Origin: Eimeria necatrix
Lineage: Eukaryota > Apicomplexa > Conoidasida > Eucoccidiorida > Eimeriidae
Reading direction: 5' to 3'
Assembly: GCF_000499385.1 (NCBI RefSeq)
Contig: NW_013655111.1
Coordinates: 129,001 to 193,000 of the forward strand
Length of the DNA stretch: 64,000 nucleotides
This document shows positions 35,001 to 47,200 of the stretch, piece by piece; the first letter of the stretch is position 1; every line of letters starts with the position of its first letter. The notes under the pieces were generated by a model. The model ran no database searches. It saw only the letters and a program-made list of their open reading frames with translations, and was not told the DNA's origin. A program made the translations under genes and the position numbers.

Positions 35001-38000
35001 GAGACGATGAAGGCGCCGCTGCTATCTCCAGCAGTGTGCTGCTTCTTGCGTGCTTGCCGCAGAACACTGTCTCTAAGAGACACCAGCAGCAGCATTAATC
35101 GCCTTCGCCGCATTGCTGCTACTGCTGCTGCTGCTGCAGCGGCGCCTGCAGGTAGCGGGCCAATCGTCATCCGCGACACGGCATCCACTGCGCCTGCAGC
35201 TTCTACTTCAACAGGCACATTGCCAGGTCCAGCATCTGCAGCAGCAGCAGCAGGAGCAGCAACAGCAACAGTAGCAACAGCGGCAACAACAAGGCAACCA
35301 CCAGCAGCAGCAATCCGGGATTTGATCTTGGAACTCACTTGCGCCTTTAGGGCCCTTGCGGCATTCATGCGGCAGCAACCAGCTACGGCCGCTGCAGCAG
35401 CTGACGAAGAAACAGCCTGTGGTTTAGTGACACTCATTGTTGAGGCTTCATTGATTTTGTGTTGTTGCAACTGCAGCACAAGCAACGGCAACAACAGCAG
35501 ATTATCCCTGCCAGACACCACAACGCCTGACGACGGATCACTGGAAGCGCAGCAACAGCAGCAGCAGCAGCTAGTCTGTTGCCGCTGCTTCTGCATGGGG
35601 GCTGCCCCTCCTGCTGTCGCTCATGCCGGGCTTGAGGCTGCAGCCCTTGAAGCTCTCTCTCTACTGCCGCACAACAAGAGCCAGTGCAGCAAGCAGCAGC
35701 AACAGCAGCAGCTGCTGCAGCTAGCTTTATCTGCCATGACCATTCCTGCTGCTACTTCTGTCCTTTTTCCTACAGCAGCGGTTGCCTGCTGCATCAGCCC
35801 CGCTGCTGCAGCAGCAGTTGCAGCTTTGCGTGCCACGTCTGTGGAACAGCTACAGCAACAGCAGGAGCTTGTGCAGCAGCTTGTGCAACGGCAGCAGCAG
35901 CTGGGAACAGCGGATCCAGCTCTACTAATCGGATGCCCAGGAGCAACAAACAGCCTTCAGGGCCCTACGCTTTGGGAAGCACAGTGGCGCTGCGCTTCTG
36001 ATGTTGCTGCTGCTCCCTTCGGTGCATTGTGGCTGCCAGCAGCTGCATTATCAGCAGCCCCAGCAGCAGCCCCAGCAGACGCCTCAGGAGAGCCAGCAGG
36101 AGCAGCAGCAGTAGGCATGGTTGCACCAGGAACACAAACAACACCACCGGAAAAATCATGCTCAGCTACAGGAGTCGCAGAAGTAACAACAGAGACTGGA
36201 TGGAGGGCAGAATATCCTCCCCAGGTTCACCGCGTTCTCCAGGGATCGCAACTGCTGCGGCGTCTGCTGTCTTGCTGCGGCTGCTGCTCTGATGCTGCAG
36301 CAGTAGCATTAGAGCAGACCTCATGGGTTGCTTGCTGCAGCTGGGGACGCCAGCTGCCTGTCAGTGCCTCTACGGCTGTTGCCTCTGCTAGCTGCAGTCA
36401 ACGCAAAAATAGACTAGAGGCAACAGCAACAGCAGCAACTGAAGGAGGTGCTGGTGCTCCATCTCACAAAACGTCGGGAAGTCATAAGACCACCCGATCG
36501 CAGCAGCTGCTTCAACGGCTGGGTATTCCACGTCTGAGAAGGAGAAGCGGCACCGGTGTGACAAGTGCTGCTGCTTCGGCATCTGCTGCCGCAGATGCCG
36601 AAGCTGATGAATTTGATCCAGCCGGAAGTGGCGGGGGAACTACGCTGCTTATGAGCTCAGTCGGCGCAGTCCTTTCTAGTGTCTTCCGAGCGCAGGAACA
36701 GGAGCGACAGGCGCAGCAGCAAGAGCAACGACTGCAGCAGCAGCAGCAGCAGCGGATACCTCTTCACGTGGTGGACAGTCTCTGGTGCTGCTGCGAGAAG
36801 GCCTTTGCTGCTGCTCCAGCTTTGGAGCGGCTGCTTTTTGCTGACGTAGCAGGCGCGCTTTATGGCCTGCTGCAGCTCGCCGTCCACCCGCGGCAGCAGC
36901 AGCAGCAGCAGGGGCAAGAGAATGCAGACGTAAAAGGCCTGCAAACGGTGAACAAGCACGTGAAGGCCTTTTTAGAGTTGCCTGTGCAGCGAACAGAAAT
37001 GGAATGCGAGGAGTCCTCGGTCCTACTAGGCTCCAGCCGGCTATGCAGTTTGTCGCTTGTTGCAGCCAGATTGCTGCCGCTGCTGGAGGCGCCTGAGCAC
37101 GATGCAGCAGCAGCAGTAGGAGCAACGCCTAGGACTGATGCCGCAGCCGCCGACGCCAGCACCAAGGACTGTGAAGAGCTCCTGCAGCTGGCGCTCACGG
37201 TTACTTCATCAATAGAGGCAGCTGAGGAAGTTGCAAGTGCTTCTACCGCTGGTAAAGCTGTAGCAGCACCAGCAGTAGCTGCAGGCGGCGTATCCGCTCC
37301 GTGTGCACTGTTGTGCGTTATTCGCTTCCTTGGCGCAGCCTTCCCTGTCGTGGCAGCAGCAGGGCGGGTAACCAATGGAGCAGCAACAGAAAAGGGTTCA
37401 TCAGCAGCGGCAGGCAGCTCATCTGAAGTTGTGGCGCCTGCAGAGGGCTTGCAGCAGCAGCAGCTAAGTGTGCTACAGCAACAGTTGTTCCGGGCTCTGC
37501 AGTTCGCCTTGCTGTTGCGCACGTCGCAGCCCTACATATCTCGAGCTGCAGTGCTGACAGCTGACGCAGCACGGCATCTGGTGGCCTGTCTGCTGCAGCA
37601 GGCAGCAGCAGCTGCCGCTGCAGGCCCCGCTGCTCTGGTTGCCGCCATTAAGGGCCCCATATCACACGCAGTGAGTATTGCATGTACCGAAGGAATTAAG
37701 TATGAGGGTGTAAAACGTGAAGGCTTGTAATTCAGGTCATATGCAGCAGGCTTTCTAGACTTATCAGACGCCTAGAGTTCACGAGGCGTAAGGTTTGGGG
37801 ATATTGCGTAGGCCTAAGATAGGGTGCAAAACTCAGAGTAAGGCATGAAGCAGACAGCTGAGGGGTTAAGCTTTAAGGCTTGTGTGTTACTGCTGACCTC
37901 AGGCAGCAGAGGCCGCGTACCTCATTTCTGTTTCAACTCAGTCTGCTGCAGAAAGGGGCAGCAGCAGCAGTGAGATTGTGCTGCAGCTAGTTTCAGCAGT

Positions 38001-41000
38001 ACCGGCTATTCGGTGCCTTACTGCTCTGCTGCGGATTCAAGCCTTGTCAGGAGCAGCGGCAACAAGGCCTGCAGAAGAAGCAGCACCAGCAGATGTGGGC
38101 GACAGCCAGTTGGCTGCCGCAGCGTTGTCTCTCCAAGCTCTGCTGCCTGCTATTGTCGCGACCGCAGAGTTTGCTGCTGCCGCACCATCTCTCGTTGTGC
38201 GCAGAGAAGCAGCGCAAGCCTTGCTGTCGCTGTCTCTTCCTTTGGAGGAAACGCCTTGGGCTCCCACGGCTGCAGCAGTTGCTGCTGCTGCGGCGGCAGC
38301 GCCAGAGTCGGTAGCAGCTGCTGCTGCTCCTGTGGCAGTTGATCCTCATCTGGCACTTTTCCTGTTTGAGGCCCTCAATTCTGAGCAAGATTCGCTGCAA
38401 CAAAAGCTGCTTCTGCAGCTGCTATTGCAGCAAGTCCGTCTGTGGGGCCCCACGAATCTGCTGCAGTGGGTATCCCTCCTCACATACCTGTGCTGTAGCG
38501 GTACTGCTGCTTCGCCGTCACTGAACTGCCACGTTTCCTCCCTTACACCTTGCGGCAGCATCAACAGCAACAGCAGAAACAGCCCCACGGATTTGCTGCT
38601 TCTGGCTCAGCAGTTGCTGCCTCAGACCCCAAGGATGTTGCTGTCCCCTCTTGCAGCAGCACGCGCGCTGCCTCCCCTCACAGGCCTCGTATGGAGGCCC
38701 CTCCCGGGTATATCTGCACCTTCAGCAGCAGCAGGAGAGCCAACGGCGGACTCTGGACTCTGTGACGACTTAAGTGACAGCAGCTCCGCGGAAGTGCAAC
38801 CAGTCGTTTGTGCAGCAGCAGCAGAATGCCTTTTGCTGCTGCTGAACCTTCCGGAGCTGCAGCAGCAGCAGCACCATTGGACTGTCTCTGCAGCGAAGCA
38901 GTACAAGGTAAAGCGTGTAAGAGCAGCAACAACAGCAGGGGCTTCTGCAGGAGCAAATGCAGCAGAGTATTGCCTGATCGACAGTCTTGCTGCACTAGTT
39001 CGGGCAGCATGCGAGCTGCTGCTGCGGGGTGTTCGAGATCAGCCGCAGCAACAGACTGGAACAAGCCGAGACGAAGGGCTCACGCTCGCTGGTTGGGGTC
39101 TGCAGTTGCTATTACTGCTGCTGCAGCGTTTCATTAAATCGGCAACAGGCACCGAGCTGGGGCTGCCGGAGCCGCTACTGCGGCAGCAAGAAGTGGCGGT
39201 CTCTGCTGCAGTTACTGCGCTGCTGCGGCACATTGCGCCGCCTACGCCACCGGACCCGCCTTCCACACCAGACGTGCATGCAATAGCAGCAGCGGCAGCA
39301 GCAGCAGAAGATGAAGCAACTGCAGCGCGGCGCCGAGCGGCCCTACTGCGTCTTCGGGCAGCGGTGACGTGCGGATTGACGACTGAGAATGTATATGCGC
39401 AGCAGCAGGAGCAGCAGCAGGAGCAGCAGCAGCATCAGCAGCTCACAGCCATGTCTCTGGAGGTTCTCTTCAAATTTGCGGAGGCTGGCTGCTGCCTTAG
39501 CCCTTGGCGGCTTGTAGGCCAGCTGTTGCTGCCGCTAGGGGACGTAGCTCAGTCATCAGCAACGGTCCTCGCAGCAGCAGCGAAACGAGCAGGACGAATA
39601 GAAGCAGCACAAGTTCCCGCGGACTGGCTGCTGCGTCGCCGCCTTCTTCTGGCGTGCCAGCTGCTTGGCTATGTGACCTGTCCTCCTGCTGCCTCTAGTG
39701 TATCTACTGCTGGTAGGGCTGCTGCTGCCTTCTCTGAGCAGCGAGAGCAGTGGGTTGCCGCGATGGAACCGTGTGCTATTTCTCTATCTTTGCACATCAT
39801 GGCTGCCTTTTTACAAGACACGAAACAGGTGCAGGAGCAGGAGAAGCAGCAACTGCTGCGGGGCTTGTTAATGCTGTGTCGGCCGCTCCCCACAGCAGAC
39901 GGCTCACCGACTTTTGTTCCTGCCGAGGTTGCATTTGCTGCACTTGCAGCAGTTACACGCAGCAGAACCGGTCCAGCAGCAGCAAATGTAGCAGAAACAC
40001 CAAGAGATGATGTATCACTCACTGAGGCGAGCTGCCTCGCATTGGGTAGGCTTGCGGATGCGCTGCTGCAGCCGATAGAGGCGGTAGCCGCAAAGGCAAG
40101 AGAAGCAGCAGCAGAGGCGAAGGTTCGTGCTGCTGCAGCAACCTGGCTAGAAACAGGACACGACGAGCTGTGCTGGAGACTGGAGATAACGACCAGCCTT
40201 CTACTCTGCGTTTCCTTCTCGGAGTCTCCTGAGCAACGGCAGCAGCGCCAGCAGCAACATTCCGGTGGAGATACCGACTGGGCAGATGATTGGTTGGCTG
40301 CTGACAATGCAGCAGATTTTGTCGGCGCTCCAGATGCAGCTGTTGCCCCTGCAGCAATAGCAGCACATGGTGCTGCTGCTAGTGAGCGGGTTGCTTCTCA
40401 GGGCTCAGCAGCTGCTGCGTCGTTTCACCTTCACACGTGGCAGCGGGCCTGTGACGCTGTAGCGGCCCTGGCAAAGGCAGCAGCAGCAACAGTAATGCTT
40501 GCCACAGATCAGGTGAATGCGCAGGAGAACAGCAGCACTCCGGCTGGCGCTGCTGGCTTTTTGAAGCAGGAAGAGAACGAATTGCGCGCTGCTGAACTTT
40601 CGAAGGAACCACCAGCATTCTCAGCAATTGCACCAAGGGGGACTGCAGCAGCTGCAGCAGGAAGAGTTATATACTGTTGCATTTCTCACGTATGGCGCTT
40701 AGCTGCTGCGCTGCAGCGGCAGGCAGCATCCCTGAAGGAAGCAACTGCTTCTGTTTCCTTCTTTACAGCTGTGCGTGACGTATCCACAGCTGCATTGTCA
40801 CTTCCTGCAGATACAGCAGCACCTGCAGCGGCAACAGCTGCAGCATCTAAAGGGGTAGACTTGCCGCCTGGTGAGCTATCCAAGGCAGCACTCTGCCTGC
40901 TGCAGCGGTGTTTCTGTGTGGTGGGAACAGCAGCTGCATTGGTTGGCGGTACTGCTGCTGATGCTGCTTTCCTGGAACTGCTAACCCCGTTAGAATGTCC

Positions 41001-42984
41001 TTGCTTTCTTGTGCGGCTCTGCGAACAAGCAACACTGGAGTCTCCAGTGGAGACAGTTCAGCTGGTGCGCAGTCTGTACGAGGCAGCAGCACGTGCTTCC
41101 AACTCGGCAGCAGCAGCAGCAGCAGCGGAGCTAGCTGTAACAGCAGCATCGGAAGCAGAGGGTGCTAAAGGTCAGGCCAGCACGCGCCTGCTCATGCACT
41201 GCTCGCGGCTTATTGAATCGGCGGTTTCAAGTCTCACTGCAGCAGCAGCAGGAGGGCAGTCGCTGACACCACCAGCAACACGAACACCAGCAGCAAACAC
41301 ACCTCAAGCTACTCCGGTTTCGAGAGACACTGAGGGTGTGCTGACGCTTGCTGCAGCGCTTGTCGCAGTAGAGGCACTTGCTCTTGCGAGTGGCCCCTGG
41401 AACAGCATGCCTCCGCAGCAACGGAAGCAGCAAGGAGAGCAACAGCAGCAAGAACAGCCAGAGTGGTGCGTACGCATAGGAGCTGCTTTGCAGCGGCTGA
41501 GTGGCTTCGCCTACACGGTCGAACAGGCGTGTGCCACAACAGCAATAGGAATTTCCGCAGAAACCGCAGCAGCAACAGCACAAAAAGGCGATTCGGAGCA
41601 ACCAGCGTTAACTCCAGACACCATAGCGACGGCTGAGGAAGCCGAAGCAGCAGCAGCAGCGTCAAAGCCTGCCTCAGCGGGAAAGGCAAAGTTAGATAAA
41701 AGAAAGGTAACTGCGGCAGGCTCAGCACTATCTCCGGAGAGCGCAGGAGCGACAGCAGCAACAAGTGCAGCAGAAGGTGGGACAGAAGCAGCGCGAGCGG
41801 TGGCAGATTTGGTGCCCAAGTGGCCGGCTTCTCGGCAGCATGCTGCAGCGCAGTTTCGGGGCCTTCTGCTGCGTCTCGGGCGTCTGTGTAGCCAGCACGC
41901 TGCTGCTGCTAGTGGTTCGCTGTATCACCCTTTCCCCTATCGCCTCGCAGCAGCAGCAGTCTCCTGTCTCACGCCTGCGCTTTCTCTTCAGCTCACTGTG
42001 TCTCCCCTCATCAGCAGCAGCAGCAACAATGACGGCACCAGCAGCAGCGACAACAACATGAGCGAACTCTCTGCATTGGTAGCGCGGCAGAAGCACCCAC
42101 TGCAGACACTTGAGGCGTTTCTGCAGCAGTTGACGCCCATAAGTGAAAACGCTGTGAGCAGCAGCTGCTTGTTTCCGCTTACAGAAGCTCTTGTCGACGC
42201 TTTGAGCTGCGTGGTTGTTACTGTGCTGACTTCTCAAGCAGAGACAGCAGCAGCAGCCACCTCCCCAAGAAAAGCAGCGCAAGCAGCAGTCGCACAGGAG
42301 ACATCAGTGGCTGAAGAAGCGGTGGCAGCGCCTGATCAAGAAGCGGTTGCTTGCGACTCCGCAGCAAAGACATCCGAGTCGACAGCAGAGATAGGAGCAT
42401 CTGACAGAACAATACCAGCATCTGAGGCGCCTGCGGCTGGAAAGCCAGCAGCAGCTACGGTAGGAACAGCACATTTCGCGGAGCTAGCAGCTGCAGAACT
42501 TGCAGCAACGGCCCCAAAAGCTCCTTCAGCAACATCAGCAGCTGACACCTCGGCAGCACTAGCAACAGAGCCTGTAGTAGGTGCAACGGAGCCATCAGCA
42601 GCAGCAACAGAAGCCCCAGCAGCGGCGCCGGCAGGAGCGACGCCGGAAGCAGAGCCTTCAGCGGCGGTGTCTGGAAAAGAAAGAGAAGCAGCAGTAGTGC
42701 CGGTAGACACAGAGATCTACGAAGCACAAAGAGAAGCTTATCGCAGCGCTGCTGCTCGTCTGCTGTATCTTGCAGTGGCAGGTCTCCCTGCTGTGGCTTC
42801 CCAGGCGATATCTGCTGCAGCTGCTGCTGTGTCGAAGCAGGAAGCAGCAAAAGTAACGGAGACAACAACGTCGGCCGCTGAAGACGTTACAGCTGCCTCT
42901 GCAGGGTGCATGCAGCAGGTAAAGGCAGCTGTGGCGCAACTGCTGCAGCAAGAAGTTGCGCGGCGGAAGCAAGAGGGAGCCTAG
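32020..42984 (+). CDS. Giant helical, Ala/Gln-rich protein (~3,513 aa), HEAT-like, function unknown
   Basis: Three exons: 32020-34714, 34867-37670 and 37942-42984. Junction 1 is GCGG|GTAGGC to CTGCAG|AT (phase 1 to 1), giving RDMADLCGVLARGG. Junction 2 is CACGCA|GTGAGT to AACTCAG|TCT (phase 0 to 0), giving KGPISHASAAERGSS. Together they make one unbroken frame of about 3,513 codons, so what look like three genes are one. ATG at 32020 opens with MESGTAPPLAAAVEALRLLA. Between poly-Gln, poly-Ala and Ser tracts lie amphipathic helical pieces such as SLVVRREAAQALLSLSLPLE, LLRRIELLLLQRQLQ and QPYISRAAVLTADAARHLVA, the look of alpha-solenoid (HEAT/ARM) repeats. The C-terminus ends LLQQEVARRKQEGA. 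No catalytic motif is seen. A scaffold or transport role would fit a solenoid, but I cannot name the family; HEATR5-type and GCN1-type proteins were considered and not confirmed. Confidence 0.75.
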
Positions 42985-44292
42985 GCGCTTTCTGTTTGCC
43001 CGGAGAGGCAGTTTCTTGCTGCTTCTGTGGCGGCACTATCGACGCCAACAAAAGCAGTGTTAACCGCAAACGCAGAGCGATATACTTGTGTGCGTCTTGT
43101 TGCCCCGATGGTCCCAAAAATTAGAAGGGCACTGTGTCTGGATCGCAAAGGCTTTAGGGCTTAGGGTTAATAGTATAGTAGGGTTTAGGGTTAAGTATTC
43201 GAGCTTCGGGCGCACAATGAAAGCACTTACTCGGACTCGGACTGCGTACAACATTTGCTGCTGCCCGGAAAATAGACAAAGAACGGACAGCACAGGAATG
43301 CAGGGGCACAAAGAGAACTGAAATGACATTAGCATGAAAAACAACTGTAGCGGCAACTGTCCGGCAAAATAAACGGACGAGCTTCACAAGGGCAAGCAAG
43401 TGACAGGGAGAAGACATCAGATGGGAAAAGGATAATCGGAGCACATGGGGCAAGCAGGAAAATCAGGAATGCGTAGAAAGCAATGGACCAAAAAGATACC
43501 GTGACTCGCGTCATAGGTGTGCAGCGGAATAGTGGGGCAGGCAGCCTCAATAAATGGAAAATGGGGTTTTCACGTGGAATGACACATGCATTCTTGAATG
43601 AACAAACAATGAAAATGCATATTTATGAGGGAAGCCAAATAAATAACAAAGGGAATGAATGCAGCTCAATTTTCCCATTGCATATGGTCAGCAAGGAGAC
43701 ACTGGCTCTCATCGGACACCAACGCTCCTAGCCATACAGAAAGTGTCAAATTAGTATTCCTTTATGCCCTGTTCGTGTTCATATATTTTGTACCCTTTTT
43801 TGACCACCATATATTGCTTGAAATGTGCAATTTATTCTCTGTCGCTGTGGGGCCCCACACAGGGGCCCACGGGGCCCCCGGCCTTCTACCCTATCAGGTG
43901 AAGTGCCTTCGGGTGCTAAGATTTCAGAAGCTTTTCTTATCGTACAAGGGCGCAAAATATGATTTGAAGGTCTCTTTGTGAAGGGTTTTAGGCTTATTTG
44001 TGGTTTTAGTCTGCAGTTTAGTTTCGGACGCAGGGTTTCCTCTTTGCGTTTTAGGGTCTAGGGTTGGGGGCAGTGGGAATCTAGCTTGAATGGCCTTCTG
44101 ATGTATCCGTCCCCTTTCGCTTTCTTTTGTTTTTTGTTTTATTTTTTGCTGCCTCATTCACCAGCCCGAGCCCATTTTTTCCTGCGTAATAGCAGCAGAA
44201 GCAGTTGCCCTCTGATCCCTTTGTTTGGTTGGGTCAGAAAGCCAAGGAGCGACAACAGTAGCGGAAATTACAACAGCAGGAAAGTCAGGAGA
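42985..44292. other. Intergenic region with telomere-like words
   Basis: Separates the giant gene from the Deg protease gene, both on the plus strand. It holds TTTAGGG-type words (43152-43194, and looser ones at 43980-44075), a purine-rich piece (about 43255-43480) and a T-rich stretch just before the protease gene. No exon is supported. Confidence 0.5.
43152..43194. repeat. Telomere-like TTTAGGG words
   Basis: Contains CTTTAGGGCTTAGGGTTAA and GTAGGGTTTAGGGTTAAG, degenerate TTTAGGG heptamers in an intergenic position with genes on either side. Confidence 0.85.
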
Positions 44293-47200
44293 ATGGAGAT
44301 ACATCGTGCGCCTGGGGGAATGCTGAGGCCCGTGGTTGCAGGTTGGCTGCATCGCCTAGCGCCGCAGCAGCAGCCTCTGCAACACAAAATAACACAGCTG
44401 CTGCAGCAGCGAGTCCACACTCAGCGCAATAGACTGCTGCAGCGCAGCAGCAGCAACAAAGTTGCCTGCTGGGTCTCATCGGGGCCCCCTACACATGTGA
44501 CAGCAGGGCGGCCGAAGGTGCGCAGCTTGTTGCTGCCGCTACTGCATCAGCCCTTTTACATGCGCTGCCGCAGCTGCACGCCTTGTGCAACCAGCCGCTG
44601 CCATTACCGATATTTGCACCATTTTAGAGGTCTCCTGTGTTGCTTTTGCATCTTTACAGTGTCTCCCTTTGCTGCTTGTGCTCGCAGCAGACACCACACC
44701 GCCTTGCTGCTGCTGCTGCTGTTGCGACATATCCAGCTGCTGGCGCCCGCGTTTCCTGTCGTGGTTTTAGCTCTTTTGAGGCGTCACACCTGTTTTCCAG
44801 TAGCAACAGTAGTAGCACCAACAGCGCTTGGTCCTCGGCAGCTCCTGCATTTGGCCCGTCTGCAGCAGATGCCGCATCTCCTGTACCTTCTGCCCATGCA
44901 GCCGCAACAGCAGCCGCAGGTGCCAGGCATATGGAAGCGTCTGGCTGGGACCTAAATTCTCTATGCAGCTCGGTGGTGAAGGTCTACAGCGACTTTACAG
45001 ACCCCAACTACGCGTTGCCGTGGCAGATGCAGCGCCAAGGTAGCAGCACTGGAAGTGGCTTCATTGTTCATCCTGCTTCAGGAGGCAAAGAAAGAATAAT
45101 CATTACCAATGCGCATTGCGTAGCCTGGAACAACAGACTTCACCTCAGGAAACATGGGTACGCCCGCAGGTGCTGCTGTAGTGGCTGTTGCTGCTGACAG
45201 TGCATATGCCACGGCCGTTGGCAATGCTGCTGCTTAGCATACAGCTGCTGCTTTGTCTGTTACTGCTGCTGCTGTAGATGCAGAAGAGCTGCAGTTGTGA
45301 ATGCCTCTGTACCAGTGCTGAGGATGTCGTTGCCGTAGCAATAGCTGCTTTTGTAACGGGATGTTTGCCTGCCAGTAACTCTTGTTGCTTTCACATCCTT
45401 CTGTGTTCTGGCCTCTTTCCCCGCTGGTTTGGCAGTTCTGCAAATTGATTAATCAGTTTCCAGTTTGCCAAGTTGCTGCTTTTCAGCTCGCCCATTAAAT
45501 ACCCAGCGAGAGTGTTGGCTGTGGCGCACGAGTGTGACCTGGCTGTACTTACGGTTGACAATGACGAATTCTGGGCTGACGCCCACGGGCTCCTCTTCGG
45601 TGATGTAAGCTGCTATTTTTCGCGCGGTTGCTGCTGCGGGTGGTGCTGCGGCTTCTCCGTTTCCCGTTCCTGCTGTTGATTGCGCGAATAGCTGTTGTTG
45701 GTGTTGCTGCTGGTGCCGCTGCTTGTGCTGGTGCCGACAGTGCTGTTGCTGGTGTGCTGCTACTGCTAATGTCGTTGCTGCTGCTGAGCTTCCGCTCTTG
45801 CTGCTGCAGATTCCTGCACTGCAAGACGGCGTGATAGTGTTGGGCTACCCACGAGGAGGCGACAACTTGTGCATCACTTCGGGGGTCGTCAGTCGCGTAG
45901 ATGTCAACACCTACGCACACTCGAACGCCGCGTGCGCCTTAATGCCTAAGATTTTGAACTCCATTCCTTAAAGTCCAGACCAAAGAATTGAATGTGAAGC
46001 CTACGCTCGGTGCGCGAGTCACTGAGTGGGTCAAACATGTGTCGGTCGTCATTGCCGCTTTTGTTGCTGCTGCTGCCGCTGCTGCTGCTTCAGTCTGTTA
46101 TGTGTGCAGATTGACGCTGCGATAAACCCTGGGAACAGTGGTGGTCCTGCTCTCAAGGAGGGCCGGGTGGTTGGTGTGGCGTTTCAGGGGTGCGAGGCCT
46201 CAGCGGCACAAAACGTCGGCTACATTGTGCCTTGGAATGTTGTTAGCCACCTGTTCACTGACCTGCAAAGGCACGGCAAGTACACCGGCTTTCCGGCGGC
46301 CGGCGTGCTCTTCCAGCCACTAGAAAATGAGTGCATGCAGCAGAAGCTTGGAGTCACCAAACTCAAAAAAGAAGATCTGCCACCTGGTGAGGCATTTGCT
46401 GCGGCTGCCGCGAGCGGCATTGCTACTCTGGCGGCTGCAGATGCGAATGATTTTGGTGCCATTACTGCTACTGCTGCTGCTGCCGCTGCATTTGTTGCTG
46501 CAGGTGTGACTGCGGGTGGCATTCTTGTGACGGCAACAGACGCCGTGCGCTCTCGCAACTTTCTGGAACGCGCGAAGGCGGCAGCAGATAAGGTTGAAGC
46601 GGTAGCAGCATCAGGCGGCGCAGGAACACCACCAGAGCCAGCAACAGATGAAGCCGCAACAACAGCAGTCCCAGCAGCAGCGAAAGCACCAAATGTGGCT
46701 GCCGCGCCCTGCGCCTCAAGACCTCTGGCGGACCCGTCTGCTCTTGTGCAGGCAGCAATAGCAGCAGCAGACGAAGCAACAGCAGCAGCTGCAGCAGCAG
46801 GAAAACCACCGCCCTCAGCAGCAGAACGCAGAGCTCTGCTGCACTCGTCTTTGGAGCAGGCCATCGGGCTGCAACAAGAAGACGTTGTTATGGCTGTCGA
46901 AGGAGCCGATGTAGCAGGAGACGGCACTGTTCACTTCAGGTTAGTTTATTTCTGGTTTGTCTCTGTCATTAGCTCTCTGTATCTCCTTTATTGCCTATGT
47001 GTTGTTTCTTCAGCCTGGCTCGTCAGTCCAGCTTGCCCTCTTCTTCGCTTGCTTGACTGTTTCCTTTGGCCTTCAGCTTTTTTGTCTCCCTCCTTCTTCA
47101 TTTTGACATATAGGCTTTAAGCCAGACAAGTCGCTCGTCCATTAGGTGTCATTCCATGCTGTGTTCATGCTGCTGCTGTCGCTACTACGTAGCAGCTGCA

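Noticed and set aside
32020..42984. Assignment of the giant protein to GCN1 or HEATR5
   Set aside because: The general solenoid look fits, but I found no diagnostic block of either family.
29118..43194. A chromosome end
   Set aside because: The telomere-like words are short, degenerate and flanked by intact genes on both sides.
44086..44955. Plus-strand 289-codon frame as a separate gene before the protease
   Set aside because: Only its 44293-44517 part fits, as a tentative first exon of the protease; beyond that another frame carries the protease sequence.
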